Shown here one piece after another: positions 10,373 to 22,519 of a stretch of 64,000 bases of DNA. Every line of letters begins with the position of its first letter. The stretch's first letter is position 1. A model generated the notes under the pieces. The model was not told the origin of the DNA, searched no databases, and saw nothing but the letters and a program-made list of their open reading frames with translations. Origin of the DNA: Diadema setosum (Eukaryota; Echinodermata; Echinoidea; Diadematoida; Diadematidae); assembly GCF_964275005.1 (NCBI RefSeq), contig NC_092704.1, forward strand, positions 4,477,548 to 4,541,547, in the 5' to 3' direction. The position numbers were made by a program, and so were the translations under genes.

Positions 10373-12992
10373 GGGCCATTCTCCGATAAAGCGTGCAATT
10401 ACCGTTGTAGAAATGACAAAAAATCAACATCAGAGATTTCATTTATTTTTCATCATTTCAGAAACTTCAATCCCTTAGGAATACAAAACAATCAATGGGT
10501 GATTTTTGAGAGCCCATACTTTTCCTAGAAACATTTCCAAACGTAGAGTCCTTTTTTTGCATAATCACTATTATTAAAACCAAATATCAGATACGTTACC
10601 AGAGGTAGCATCACAAAACTGTTGATTGTCTGCTTATTTCTTGCTTTAAAATGGCAATGATAATGAAAAACTACAAGCTTAAACATCTACAAGCATCGTG
10701 GAAACATTTTGGAGTCAGCTTTGATCTAATCTGTAATAAGAATGATCGTAATCTATAAAATGAAGGCTAAATAAAAATCAAGAACATGTACATATTTCGG
10801 CTTGAAATATGTTTCCCTAATCTAACTTTTTACCTGCATTTGAATTACAACAATAATCTCATTTATTATGTATGCAACTTTATGAACAAGTATTATACCT
10901 CTCATAAATAGCAAATGCCAGGTAACATCTCTGTCAGATTAAATACATTTCGGATCGAAAGAAGAACGGTGTGTGGTAACGTATCTGACGCATCAGACGT
11001 TCCGTTAGTATACAATTTTAAACCCAACACCAATCATGCCAATATATTCATTTTAACGTGTAAGAACATCACAATATGATTATTTTCGTTAAAACCCGCA
11101 CTTCTAAACGTAAAAAAAAATGTTCTCGTCATCGATGGAAGATTAGATCATTCTTCAATAAAACTTTTGAGATGTACGTAAAATATGAGCCAAGCAGGCA
11201 CAATTCCACAATGCTTCTTTTCTGATATAGTTCCGAAATTTTGTTATTATGATACACGGAAGACGGTAAGAATGAAATTGGAAAAGATATAAGCAAGTGA
11301 TAAATGTAAATTCAAATTCCTTTGTTCCTGTCTGTAATAAATTAGGTCTGAAGAACCAATAAGCGATGGTAACGTATCTGACAAAGTATTTATGTTTATT
11401 GACATAATAAACTACCAATTTACATCAAACCCCGATCACTCAAACATATGATTTAAAAACCTGATGCAAAACGTTAGAAATTGTTAAACTCAAATCCTAT
11501 CGATATTTTCAGAACATAAACCTGCAACGAAGGGAGTGATCTTGACTTTAACCATAATACTAACCCCATTTTATGTAAATAAGATGCAACATTATAATGA
11601 AAGGTAATAATGAAAGGTAGACCGTTCATGTAGTTGCGTTTGCTGTGAAGTTGAAAAAAGAAAAAGTGGGTACCAAAACTCAGCCTCTAAAGTCTTTCTA
11701 TGTTATTGTGGAACATAACACGCACACAGGCACACACACAAACACAACAAAGCAGAAAGAAAATGAATTTGTAACATGTCTGACGGCACTTTTTGTAAAT
11801 GCCACAATAAGTGATAGTACATTTCTGGTTTAGATGAGTATAAGTTTTAACCTTTTGCAAGATAATCGAAATCCACTTACACGAAATACTTTACAGCATA
11901 TAACTCTATGAAGAATTAAGCATTTACTTCATGAAAACGGCAACGAAGTGACTGAGATGTCCAAAATAAAGTACAAGAAAGATGTCCAAATAAAAGGAGA
12001 TGAGCCACCACATTTTGTTTGAGACTTATTCTTTTACTTTATATTGGACATGTCGGCCACTTCAAAACCGATTTTCTTCAAATAAACTCCTAATTCCTCT
12101 TAGAACTATCCTTTTAGCAAGTCATAACAAGAGAGCCCGTTGTAAACCGGTTAAATCCGCGCGCAAAAGCGCGGCGCGGATAACCTTTTATTTTGTTGGT
12201 AACGTATCTGACACTTTTGATGGTAACGTATCTGACGTGCCGTTACCGTTCTCATACTATTATCTACTAAAATATTCATTTTCTCAAAAAAATTTTGTTG
12301 TGTGATTAATCATTGCCTTAAGTATTCAAAAGTATCTGAGCTTCGTTTTTATTTACAGCATACTTTTTTCTAAATCAATCAAATTTTAAGTAACGTATCT
12401 GATGTCAGCTTATCGTAACATGAGGCTTCCGCGGCTTCGGATCAGTATATTTATTTTGTAACAAGAGATTCAATGAATAATCATGGCTCCATGTATGCGT
12501 TAGGTTGACTTTGTTTAACACATGAAATTACACTGCCATGCGGCATTTCTTTGATCTTCTCTCAAGAGTCAGAAAAAAGGGTAACGTATCTGACTGCGAT
12601 TTGGCGACATGATATAAATTATCTCTTAGAAAAATATCAAAACATCATATTGTTATGTAATATCATTTTTCATTCAGGCACTCGAGGGGCAATGTAATGA
12701 GGTACAAAAGATTTGATCTGAATGATATGTTAACAAGTAACAACTTGTTATATGAACACTTCCTGTCCTGGCGACATGGGGTTTTTAGGGTTACATCAAA
12801 CTTCGGATCGTATTTCTAATATTATCCCGGACGTCACAATAGCTTTATTGGTATTTATTTTACAGGTCCAACCTCTCAGATGAATTTAAGCAAAAAAATT
12901 GATTTCTGAGGGACAAAATATCGATTTAAACTGTATAAACATGCTGGCGACACGAAAATCGCAGTTTTGCACGCTTTATCGGAGAATGGCCC
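10373..12992. mobile_element. 2.6-kb non-coding TIR element with dispersed GGTAACGTATCTGAC motifs
   Basis: Termini are perfect inverted repeats beginning GGGCCATTCTCCGATAAAGC and extending at least 26 bp (10373-10398 and 12967-12992). Both ends are flanked by TGTA (10369-10372 and 12993-12996), consistent with a 4-bp target duplication. Inside, the 15-mer GGTAACGTATCTGAC or a 1-2 base variant occurs at 10586 (reverse), 10975, 11368, 12198, 12222, 12389 and 12580, with a weaker copy at 11771. No ORF encodes a transposase, so it is a non-autonomous DNA element. I cannot name the superfamily. Confidence 0.75.
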
Positions 12993-13220
12993 TGTAGGCC
13001 TATAGCATGGATGGGGCAATGAGAATCCAGATCCCTCCTACTACTGTATATCAAAGCGATCAAAGCATCAAACAAACAAGCAGAATCTTATTAAACGAAA
13101 TGTCAACAATTATCCTTCACAAAACACCATGAGTATGGCGCACCCACCACTATTACTGAGATGGGGACCTTTGGGGCTGTAAAAGGTGGAAATCATATAC
13201 GGGCAGCATGGCCAGACAAA

Positions 13221-13467
<247 letters not shown>

Positions 13468-14489
13468 AAAGTGGGGTCTTCATAAACACTTCGCCATGAT
13501 GAAGGGCTGGCCGGCAGCATGAGTTTTGAAGAAAAAAAAAAGAATGTCAAGAAAAATAATGTGAATGATGAAGAGCACACAAATTAATGCAATAAAAAAA
13601 ATAAGACGATGGCTTCCTTTGATGATTGAAGCAGAACATTCGCGCGGTGGAGCATGCTTAAGAAAATGAATGCAGGTCAAGTAGGTTAGATCTATACAAT
13701 TGAACGGAACCCGTTCAATGAATACGGCCAGTAGAGCTTTTAACAGGCCTCCAGATAATAAGACCTGAAAATCAACTACACTGCATTTGCATTGAGATTG
13801 AGCAAGCGAGGGCGCTATACCACCGAAAGTTACAGGCGCTTGGATTTTTCATATTCAAACACTTTCATCAAATTTCACGGATTTGATTAAATCAGTTAAT
13901 AAAACTGCCCAGACTATTTTACATTATTATGGCCTTTACTGATCGCTATAAAAGGCGGAACATGGGGGCAGCATCAATGAAGGATAACTTGCACCATAAT
14001 GCACCTCCATAATCATAATATAGGAAATGATACGATCGAGTTTTGAAGAAAATTGATTTGGAAGATGTTCATGACAGAATCGCTGCCTATATACACATAG
14101 AACACAATGTACAGCTAATTTGGCATTTGGCAGTAATTATTATTGTGTTACTAGTAGTAAATAGTCGTTGTGTGCGCTCTAGGGAGGATAAAAATCCAAT
14201 TAAAAACGTTCAGAATCTGAACTATTATCATTATTCTATATAACCAGTGAGCGATCTCGCGCCTTTCTAACTGGCGGTTCGACTTTTTTCTATTGATAAC
14301 GAGCTTCATGGTAAACTGTAGGAAAGCACTAATTGGCCCAGACCAGCAGTTAATTTCCACGTTACAACAATCCATTTTCATGTATATCACCTGCATCATA
14401 AAAGTAATTCCTTGACCATCACACATCTGCACCCACTGCACAGCCGACCAATTATCTGCTTCTGCCGTATATTTTCAGGGTAATCATGT
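13468..14489. other. Intergenic, nothing assigned
   Basis: No ORF with coding character and no repeat family recognised. Confidence 0.45.
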
Positions 14490-16255
14490 CCCAGGTCGAA
14501 AAACCAGTTGGCAACTGGTACTGGCAACTGGTACTGGTACCAGTTGATTCCAGTTAAGGCAACTGGTTTCAATATGGAAATTGGAATGAGTGACTAGAAA
14601 TCAACTGGTATCAACTGGTATTCATTCAACTGGTATCAACTGGTATTCGTCCAACTTGAATCAACTGGTACCAGTTGTCAACTGGTATCAACTGGAATCA
14701 ACTGGGATCCAGTTGACAAAATTAATTTGGTGTTGAATTATTTGGTGTATGGGTGTTTGGTGTATGTCAGGACATTGTTAATATGTTACCTAACATAATC
14801 CTACAGCTAGTCTTAAAGCCTATACCTACAACTACATTTAGGCTTAGCCTACATCCTAGACCTAGTTAGTACCAGGAATATTTCATTCGTATATATAGGG
14901 CTATATAGCTGTAATGATTTAAGACATGGTTACCAAGTAGATTAAACTTTTATCATAAAATATGAAAATACCTCATCAGAGGTACAAGTTAAAATTGTGA
15001 ATATCACGGGAATAATACTAGATGAAATTCTAATGCATTTCAGACATTTTTGAGTTTATTCAAATCATTAAAAAAATTAATTTAACAATATTTTCTCATT
15101 TTCACGAAGATAATTTGAATAGCTTATGAATATTCACGAGCAAAAGAACCAGTAAAAACCAATAGAAACCAACTGGTATCAACTGGTATTAGAATTTCAA
15201 TGATTTAGTGGGTGTGAATATGGAATGAAGTTATAAGCAAGTCCAGTCTGTTACATGGGTATCAAATTGTGTAAACTAATTTGCACACACACCGAAACAC
15301 ACACACGTGCGTACACACGCACACACACACGCACACACGCACAAACTGGTTAAAATACAGTCTGTCAGTTGAAGTGTCAACTGATCTTAATTGGTTCCAG
15401 TTTCATTTAGTTGAAATCATTTAAGAGTCCAAGTTCAATTATGTCAAATATTTTGTTTAATTGTGTTTTTTTACTTTTTAATTTAATGTTTTAACTAAGT
15501 TTTGTTAACCTTTTAATTCAGTTTTAATTGATGAATTAATCGAATTCAAAAAGTAGACCAGCTTGTGTCAACTGGTACACAATGAGATATGAACTGGTAT
15601 CAACTGTACCAGTAGACTTGTACTGGTTTCAACTGGTAAGCAGTGCAATTTCAACTGGTATAAAACTGGTACAATCAAGACTTCAACTGGTACCAGTAGA
15701 CTAATTGTGCTGGTTTCAACTGGTAAGCAGTGCAACTTCAACTGGTATAAACTGATACCAGTAAGACTTCAAGTGGTACCAGTAGACTTGTACTGGTTCC
15801 AACTGGTAAGCAGTGCAGCTTCAACTGGTATAAACTGACCAGTTAGACTTCAACTGGTAACAGTATACTTGTACTGGTTTCAACTGGTAAGCAGTGCAAC
15901 TTCAATTGGTATAAACTGGTACCAGTAAGACTTCAACTGGTAAGCTGTGCAACTTCAACTGGTATAAACTGGTACCAGTAAGACTTCAACTGGTACCAGT
16001 AGACTTGTACTGGTTTCAACTGGTAGCCAGTGCAACTTCAACTGGTATAAACTGGTACCAGTATGATTAAACTGGTATCAACTGGTACCAGTACATCTTC
16101 AACTGGTATCAACTGGAATTGCGTATTTTGTTACTGGAAACTTGGAGTTACCTTCTGATTTCAACTGGTACCAGTTGAAACCAGTTAAGACCAGTTAAAA
16201 CCAGTAAAGACCAGTTAAAAATGCTTACTGGTTTCTACTGGTTTTTCGACCTGGG
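14490..16255. mobile_element. 1.77-kb TIR element filled with ACTGGT/ACCAGT arrays
   Basis: A perfect 19-bp inverted repeat, CCCAGGTCGAAAAACCAGT, sits at 14490-14508 and as its complement at 16237-16255. Two blocks (about 14500-14720 and 15570-16245) consist of very many CAACTGGTA and TACCAGT motifs. In the right block these form higher-order units of roughly 80 bp that include CAGTGCAACTTCAACTGG. The middle is ordinary AT-rich sequence with a CA/CG-rich tract at 15290-15345. No ORF is present. No target duplication was clear. Confidence 0.75.
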
Positions 16256-16483
16256 GTGCAGCGCAATGGCTCCTGTGAGGGTCGCAAAGGCAAGGCTGTC
16301 ATCTGGCGTTCATAGTGGACCCTACCAATGATAAAAAATAATAATATTTCAGAAAATAAAGTGAACAAAAATGACAATCCTGGATCCAGAATAATTCATA
16401 CGGCGGTCCGGATTACATCCAAATTCAAGTGAATTATTTCATTATGTTGTTAACTTTCCTTTAAAAAAAATTGTATGCAATCG

Positions 16484-16665
16484 GTTAAAGGGATGGTAAA
16501 TAGTTTTGTTTGAGATGGGGGATTCATATTTTAACTGCTTGCGAGATCAATATACGGCACTGGTTTGTTTACAAGCAGAGCGCCACTATTACAAAACATT
16601 GAAAGGTTTGAATTAAAAGCGGCAGTGGGCTCGGCCCAGCCCCGCACTGTAAACGGGGTCTATGA
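16484..16665. mobile_element. Fragments of two MITE families
   Basis: 16484-16560 begins TTAAAGGGATGG, the left arm of the TTAA palindromic family. 16563-16662 is a short relative of the MITE at 2307-2861 and ends GCACTGTAAACGGGGTC. The first appears interrupted by the second. Confidence 0.55.
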
Positions 16666-16919
16666 CGTGGATCATAATGTAGCGTGGTCGCGATCCTGTA
16701 TATACACTGCAGGTGTATCCAGTGATGGGGGCATTACTTCTGATTGTCCAATTTTCCTCAGATTTGTACTTCTGAATGTTTTACTAACATTCACTGCTTT
16801 CACTCAATAAAAAGTTATAACTCATATCTGGGTTTTGTTCCCCGCTATGAACCGTACCGTCCTCCGGGGCAAGGGCCGAAGCCCATAGTATACTACTGTA
16901 GTAGCCATTAACTTCACAC

Positions 16920-17528
16920 TATACTGTACTCGTTTTGTCTTCAATTTCTTCTTTGGAGAAATATCACGTCGATGGCTTCATACAACGAGAACACCTCAAC
17001 TGCATGCTTGGCTTGTTATCATTATTATCAATACAATACGTTTTTTCACAACGCAGAGCGAGTTGGTGCTTGCGCACTATGCACCTGTACCAGTACATTT
17101 GGTATGTTCTTTCTTCCTGTCTCCCTTTGCCTTGTGTACCTTGTGTGCACGTGAGTGGAGAGAGGCAGAGTGCCGGGTGTCGTCTGCTATGTACGGTGAG
17201 GAACCGTGTATAGCTGACGCACACACTCCTACGTCAACATACGTCACGGCGACGCGCCGAAAAGGACATCCGGTCTATCTGCCACGACAGACGACAGTGT
17301 ACTAGTAATCGGATTGTGTATTGCAAGTACATGTACACACTATGTACACATACCATTCCTCGCTTTGCCGTAGCGTGTAGGACGTGTGTATCGGCTTGAT
17401 CAGCGGAACACTACACACTGCGTGCGGCATTGCAAAACGTTTACGTACTCTGCCATATAGCTCGACGTCGGACGTACGTAACGTGCACAGAATTTAGATC
17501 GCAAACGACGCATAGCTCCGACGGCCGG
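16920..17528 (+). promoter_or_regulatory. CpG-rich promoter/5' noncoding exon region of the MADF-BESS gene
   Basis: CpG-rich sequence rises toward 17400-17530 and ends at a consensus donor (GGCCGG|GTAAGT, exon end 17528). The next strong acceptor is CTGTAG at 18273, nine bases before the coding ATG region and preceded by a C-rich tract. A noncoding first exon is therefore likely. No TATA element is obvious and the start site is not determined. Confidence 0.45.
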
Positions 17529-18282
17529 GTAAGTGCCAGTGGTAATGCGTGCATTCCTACAAACTTTTTCCTCCTTGTTTTTTAGTTTACGTGATTGAAA
17601 TCATTACATGTGACATTCTGAAATATGTGCTGTGAATGTAAAGTTGAGCTTCCTGAATTTAAACTTTCATTCTTGCGGCGAACTTCACAGCTAAAGTGTG
17701 ATGTAGAGTCTCTCCGTCGAATGATGTGTGTCACTCACCCCATGCAGTAAATCGACGCAGTACATTAACGCAAGGTGTCTTGCCGTGTGGCACCGAGCCG
17801 CATGGCTTTTTCAGTCATGTATGTAGTATCTAGAGCAAATGTTCTACTATCAGCACTTTGACAGGGCTGCCAACATTGGAAACTAGTTGAGAGTGGGCCT
17901 CCCATAGGCCAATGCTATAATTTAGGAGTCAAAATGAGTGAGAGCAATAGAAGTGCATGCAAATGAAATAAAGTTTTAGTGTGAGAAAGGACCAAAATGA
18001 GTGAGTCTCACTCTCATTGAGTGAGAGTTGGCAGCCCTGCTTTGACTGTGAGACCGTCGCAATGCCTAACTTATACCAAACAAAAGGGGTACCGGTATGA
18101 CCATGTAGTCGGAGTGCGTTTCGAACATTTGATTGTGTTACTTTTTCTTTTCTTAATCTTGTAAACTAAAGGACATTACAGGTGGAAGCATACCTGCATA
18201 ACGTTAGAGGGTTCTAGGATAATAATAGGAGTGTGTTCTCACCCCCCCCCCCCCAACACACACACATCTGTAGCTGGGCAAG

Positions 18283-18754
18283 ATGTCCATATCAACGAAG
18301 AGAATTGGGTCTCAAGACAACAATGACGTCCCAACCTTGCCTGGCCCGACGGATCAGGACGAGCAGACGGCAGCATCACCAGTAGATGGGAAGGAAGAGA
18401 TTAAAAAAAGTACTGATCCCAAGAGCAACAGCGGGCCTGACGTCCCAACCTTGCCTGGCCTGACGGATCAGGACGAGCAGACGGCAGCATCACCAGCAGA
18501 TGGGAAGAAAGGGATTAAAAACAGTACCGATCCCAAGACCGGCAAGAGCAACAGCGGGGCTGGCAGAGTAACCAGGAGGAGAACAGGACCAAAGGCAACT
18601 TTCCCGTGGACTGACACCCAGGAAGAGGACCTGGTTGTTTGGTGGCAGAGACACACTGTTCTGTACAACAATCTGGGTGCTGGTTTCTTTGACAAGAAGA
18701 GGAAGGATAAGTTGTTTGCAAATAAGGCGAAGGAAATAGGAAGTGGTTGTACTG
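18283..18754 (+). CDS. MADF-BESS gene, coding exon 1
   Basis: It starts at the first ATG after the acceptor at 18273 and ends ACTG|GTAAGT, leaving phase 1. It encodes the duplicated N-terminal unit and the first half of the MADF domain. Confidence 0.85.
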
Positions 18755-21700
18755 GTAAGTTTTTATAATATACAATGTATTTTATTTACTTGGTATATAT
18801 ATTTTATATTTTTATGTAGATATGATGGTCTTTCTGCTGGCATAATGTCAAACTTTAGAAATTATGCTGTACAGATCGATCGTCTTATTGCAATATCATG
18901 ATTATGATTCCATGCAAATTGCTGGGGTGTAGCTGGGGAAAGAAGATTTTTAAAAAAATAAGAGCAAGGAAAAAAATATTAATACACATATTAATGCCCA
19001 ATTCCATCAACCTACTTTTCCATGTTCACTGTCTGTAGGCCTATTTAGTATAAAAAAAAAAAATAATAATAATAATAGTAATAATAATAATAATAAATAA
19101 AAATAAAATAAAATAATGATAATAATAATAATAATAAAATAAATAAATAAAAAATAATGACAAATAAGAAGTAAAAATATAGATCTTTTCAGTGCGGACT
19201 GCCCCGTGGTATTTTCAACCTTCGAGACCAAAAACATGAAGGACTGGTCTGGGGTCTTTATCAGTGAGATGTTTTTTCAGTAAAATGCACCACAAGTGTA
19301 CTGCCCTACTTTGGCAAAAAGAAGCAAGTGACAACGAGTACAAATGCTATGTAAATGAAGAAACAATGTTTTTGGGTAGGCCCTTTAACATGGAAATTTG
19401 TGATAAGAAATAATGTCGGTATTCTTTCAAATCATTTGGTGATGCATTTATAACAATTTGAAGAATTTTGATATTCTGATAGAAACTCATTATTAGGTAA
19501 CTTGCTTCCTTTTGCCAAAGTACCAGGCATTACATGTTTGTAATAGTTTGTTCATCTTTCAGCTGCATTGACGACTCTGTCTTGCATTGAATATATCCCA
19601 ATCTGAATGAATAGGTTTAGAGTACACTCGACTGATAATATGTTTACTGTTATTTGTGCTGGTTTGGGGTTTCTGTTTGTTTGTTTGTTTGTCTGTTTGT
19701 TTTTGTTTGCTCTGTGCTAGATAAATGTGAAAAGTTTTGTCTATTATAAAATACATATTGGATGTTCAATGATTTAATTGTAACAAACATTTTTCCTTAA
19801 AGAGTAAGCTAATTATCATATAGGTATCTTCTATTAATTTTATTTTTTTTTTTGCTGATTTGAAATTCCCTTAAATCATCTATTTAATCAAATGATATAA
19901 CTGTTATATATTTGCTAAAGTTATATTTCATGATAACAGATATAATTTACTGTCTAATGTATTTAGTCATTTTTGTGATAATAATTTCCTTTTTGCTCAG
20001 ATTATAGAATATACATTACAATATATACACTGTATGCTTCAAGTATAAAATTTCATTTCTTTCTAATGTCACTTTAGCTAAAGATGTGCAGACACATCTT
20101 CGTAGCTTGCGGACCAAACTAAACCATATCCTGAAACATCCCACTCATGGAAAGTGGCGGGAACCCAAAACACCACGAGAAAAATGGGTGTGGGACCGTC
20201 TGCATTTCATCCGACCATTCATCTCTCACAGAGATAAAAATCAGAGTACAAAGGTTAGTATAAAGATGTACAGAGGTTGAGATGGATTGAGAATACTTAC
20301 AGATGTACAATGTAGATATTTGCTTTTTCCTGCTTTAAGAAAAGATAAATAATTCATAGACATGATAACAAGGATCTCAATTCAAGACTACTTGTGATAT
20401 TTAAGAGCTGCCAAGTCTACGTAATTCTGCTTGAGGCTCCCTGAAATGCCCATGCCATGACAACAAGATATTATGGAACACATCCTTTGTTCAACCATTA
20501 ATTTCACACATTGATAGACAATGTTTTACCCCCATTCCACAAAGATTTTTTTTTTCTCATCGGCCACTCAATTGGAAACAGAGATTGTTGCTTCTGGCCA
20601 CCCACCGAAGTGTATCGGATCGCAGTCTGATGAATCCAACTTGGTTGGTAAATATTCAGGTGAATGTCAGACATGTTGCATCTAATCCTGATCGGACGAT
20701 CTTGCCTCGTCGGATCACCTCCTGACATGTCTAACACTGACCAGATAGTTGACCAACACAAGTTGGACCCATTAAGCTGCATTTCTAATACACTTGGGTG
20801 GGTGGCCGGAAGCGATAAACTTAGCTTCCGATGCATGAATAATGAGATAAAATCTCTGTGGAATGGGGGTATAATACAGGTATCTCACTGACTGCTCTGT
20901 GGAGTGTCCCTGAGTTTGATGTATGAATGGTGACAGTTCTGATATCGTTTAGTTATGAACAGTTTATTAAGTTTATGCTTACATTGTTTTTCCTTCTTAA
21001 TGACACATTCTTTTCTCCTACAATGAAATGAAAAATCACAAGATTCAAAGTTTAAAAAAAAAAACATACGTCTTCAGATGCATGGAGCAAGATTGATTCA
21101 CTCACTTACTTGCTAAGGAAGTCATAACATTCACAGGGCTGTCAACATTTACCAATCACAGTCAGGGACGGGGTCTTGTGTACATACTTGTATGTACAGC
21201 TCTAGTGGACTTCCTTGGGACTGGCACGTTTCTTTTATTATATCGAAATTTCATTGTAACCAAATGGATAAGCAATATTGAGAGCGGATAATGTTGCAGC
21301 CTCAATTTTTACTTTGTTGTAAATGGGATTTCATTATTTATAACCATGTTCATTTTAACAATAGTGCACTGTATCCCAAAATGATTACCATATCAGTGAG
21401 ATTCATAAGTTCTCTTTATTCCCACACATGAAGAGATATGGAATCAGGAAGCCTCCTGCAGACTCATGGAGACTTTAATAGGAGATCAGGGGGGCATTTG
21501 ATGAAGCCTTTTTGTCGGATATTTTTCTGACAAACTGTTACAAGCTACTGAAATCCTTGCATCTGACTGGCTGGGAGCAAATTTGTACGACAACTATATC
21601 AGACAAAATGCTTCATGAAATGCCCCCCAGGTCAGTCAGAAAATTGCTTGTATCAATGCAAACATAATTTCTGTGTAAGCAAACCCTATTTATTATATCG

Positions 21701-22150
21701 CAATCATGTATATTCCAGAAGAACAAAGGCAGCTCGGAAGAGGACTCCCAATCGGAAATAAACGAGGATGCCATCGCCATGGATGCACTCCCAGACAGCG
21801 ACAATGAGGGTGAGTCGATGTCAAGCAACCTGGACAACTCAACTTCCTCGATGCCCAAGCTCCAGCCAGAGTCCCGCAGGAAAAGGAATAAGGGTGCTGC
21901 TCAGCAAAACAGCCCAGCCACCAAGCAAGACATTCCAGCCAAGAGGGCCAGGGCGACGGAGGCAGATGAGGAGGAGGTTGATTCCTTCTTGGCTCATCTC
22001 CGCTGCACCTTGCTGAGGGTTCCAGCCGATGTGAGGATGGAGATGCAAGCCCACATCCTCGTCATGGTCTACTCCCGCCTCCGGGACGAGATGCAACCGA
22101 ACGCTCCCTCCGAGTCTTCAGAAAATGGCCAAATGACAGGCAGTACATGA
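18283..22150 (+). CDS. MADF-BESS domain DNA-binding protein (3 coding exons)
   Basis: Coding exons 18283-18754, 20078-20253 and 21719-22150 join in matching phases to 1080 nt, 359 residues plus stop. Residues 15-93 are two tandem copies of a 38-41-residue Pro/Asp/Ser-rich unit starting DVPTLPG. Residues about 110-207 fit a MADF (Myb/SANT-like) domain: the acidic DLVVWW start, HTVLYN, KDKLFANKAKEIG and the DVQTHLRSLRTKLNHIL helix. A basic RRKR/KRAR linker, likely nuclear localisation, precedes a C-terminal BESS motif at about 301-338 (VDSFLAHL...VPADVRMEMQ). Known for the family: MADF binds DNA and BESS mediates protein-protein contacts, in transcriptional regulators. A polyadenylation signal AATAAA lies at 22494. 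The target and specific role are unknown; the gene is complete and intact. Confidence 0.85.
19053..19160. repeat. (AAT)n/(AAAT)n microsatellite in MADF-BESS intron 1
   Basis: Imperfect trinucleotide and tetranucleotide A/T repeat. The rest of the 1.3-kb intron shows no other element. Confidence 0.9.
20078..20253 (+). CDS. MADF-BESS gene, coding exon 2
   Basis: Acceptor CACTTTAG, donor AAAG|GTTAGT. It completes the split codon to Ala and carries the second half of the MADF domain through RPFISHRDKNQ. Confidence 0.85.
20527..20871. mobile_element. Palindromic MITE, TACCCCCATTCCACA termini
   Basis: TACCCCCATTCCACAAAGAT at the left is mirrored by ATCTCTGTGGAATGGGGGTA at the right. TA at both ends suggests Tc1/mariner-type TA duplication. 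It lies in intron 2 of the MADF-BESS gene. Confidence 0.7.
21193..21372. mobile_element. Short Tc1/mariner-type MITE (family also at 28353 and 41917)
   Basis: The left part GTACAGCTCTAGTGGACTTCC and the right end CAATAGTGCACTGTA frame an interior with TTTCTTTTATTATATCGAAATTT and TTATAACCATGTTC, shared with 28353-28543. Confidence 0.6.
21487..21630. mobile_element. 144-bp MITE, CAGGGGGGCATTTGATGAAG termini
   Basis: The left end CAGGGGGGCATTTGATGAAG is nearly perfectly mirrored by CTTCATGAAATGCCCCCCAG at the right. It lies in intron 2 about 90 bp before exon 3. Confidence 0.75.
21719..22150 (+). CDS. MADF-BESS gene, coding exon 3
   Basis: Acceptor TATTCCAG, phase 0. It encodes an acidic linker, a basic nuclear-localisation-like stretch and the BESS motif, and ends in TGA. 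Confidence 0.85.
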   Translation, partial: KNKGSSEEDSQSEINEDAIAMDALPDSDNEGESMSSNLDNSTSSMPKLQPESRRKRNKGAAQQNSPATKQDIPAKRARATEADEEEVDSFLAHLRCTLLRVPADVRMEMQAHILVMVYSRLRDEMQPNAPSESSENGQMTGST

Positions 22151-22493
22151 CGTGCTTACAAGTACCTATACCACTTGAGAAACTAAAGCTCTAAGTGTGT
22201 GGAGCAGTATAGGCCTATAATGCTGATGCAAGAGAAAACTTTTCTCCAAAACAAAGATATTTTAGTTTTATACACATTGTGCTCCACTGAAAATCCTCCA
22301 TTTTTGCATTATAGAATCAACTCCTGTTGCATAGAGGCCTGGTAAGAGTACCACATTGTACATGTATTATTAACCCATTCCATACTGAATTCTGAAATGC
22401 CCGTAGACGGTTAATACACAGGTCATGAGGTTCCCTAATACAGAACAAGTTAAACTTGAAATACATGTGTAATTGTAAATGCCACTGAGACTG

Positions 22494-22499
22494 AATAAA
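22494..22499 (+). terminator. Polyadenylation signal AATAAA
   Basis: Canonical hexamer about 345 bases after the MADF-BESS stop codon; the inferred 3' UTR ends shortly after. Confidence 0.55.
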
Positions 22500-22519
22500 T
22501 GTTTTTCATTTCATGATGT

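Noticed and set aside
17500..17530. Coding start of the MADF gene at the CpG-rich exon
   Set aside because: No ATG in a frame that continues to the coding exons; it reads as 5' UTR.
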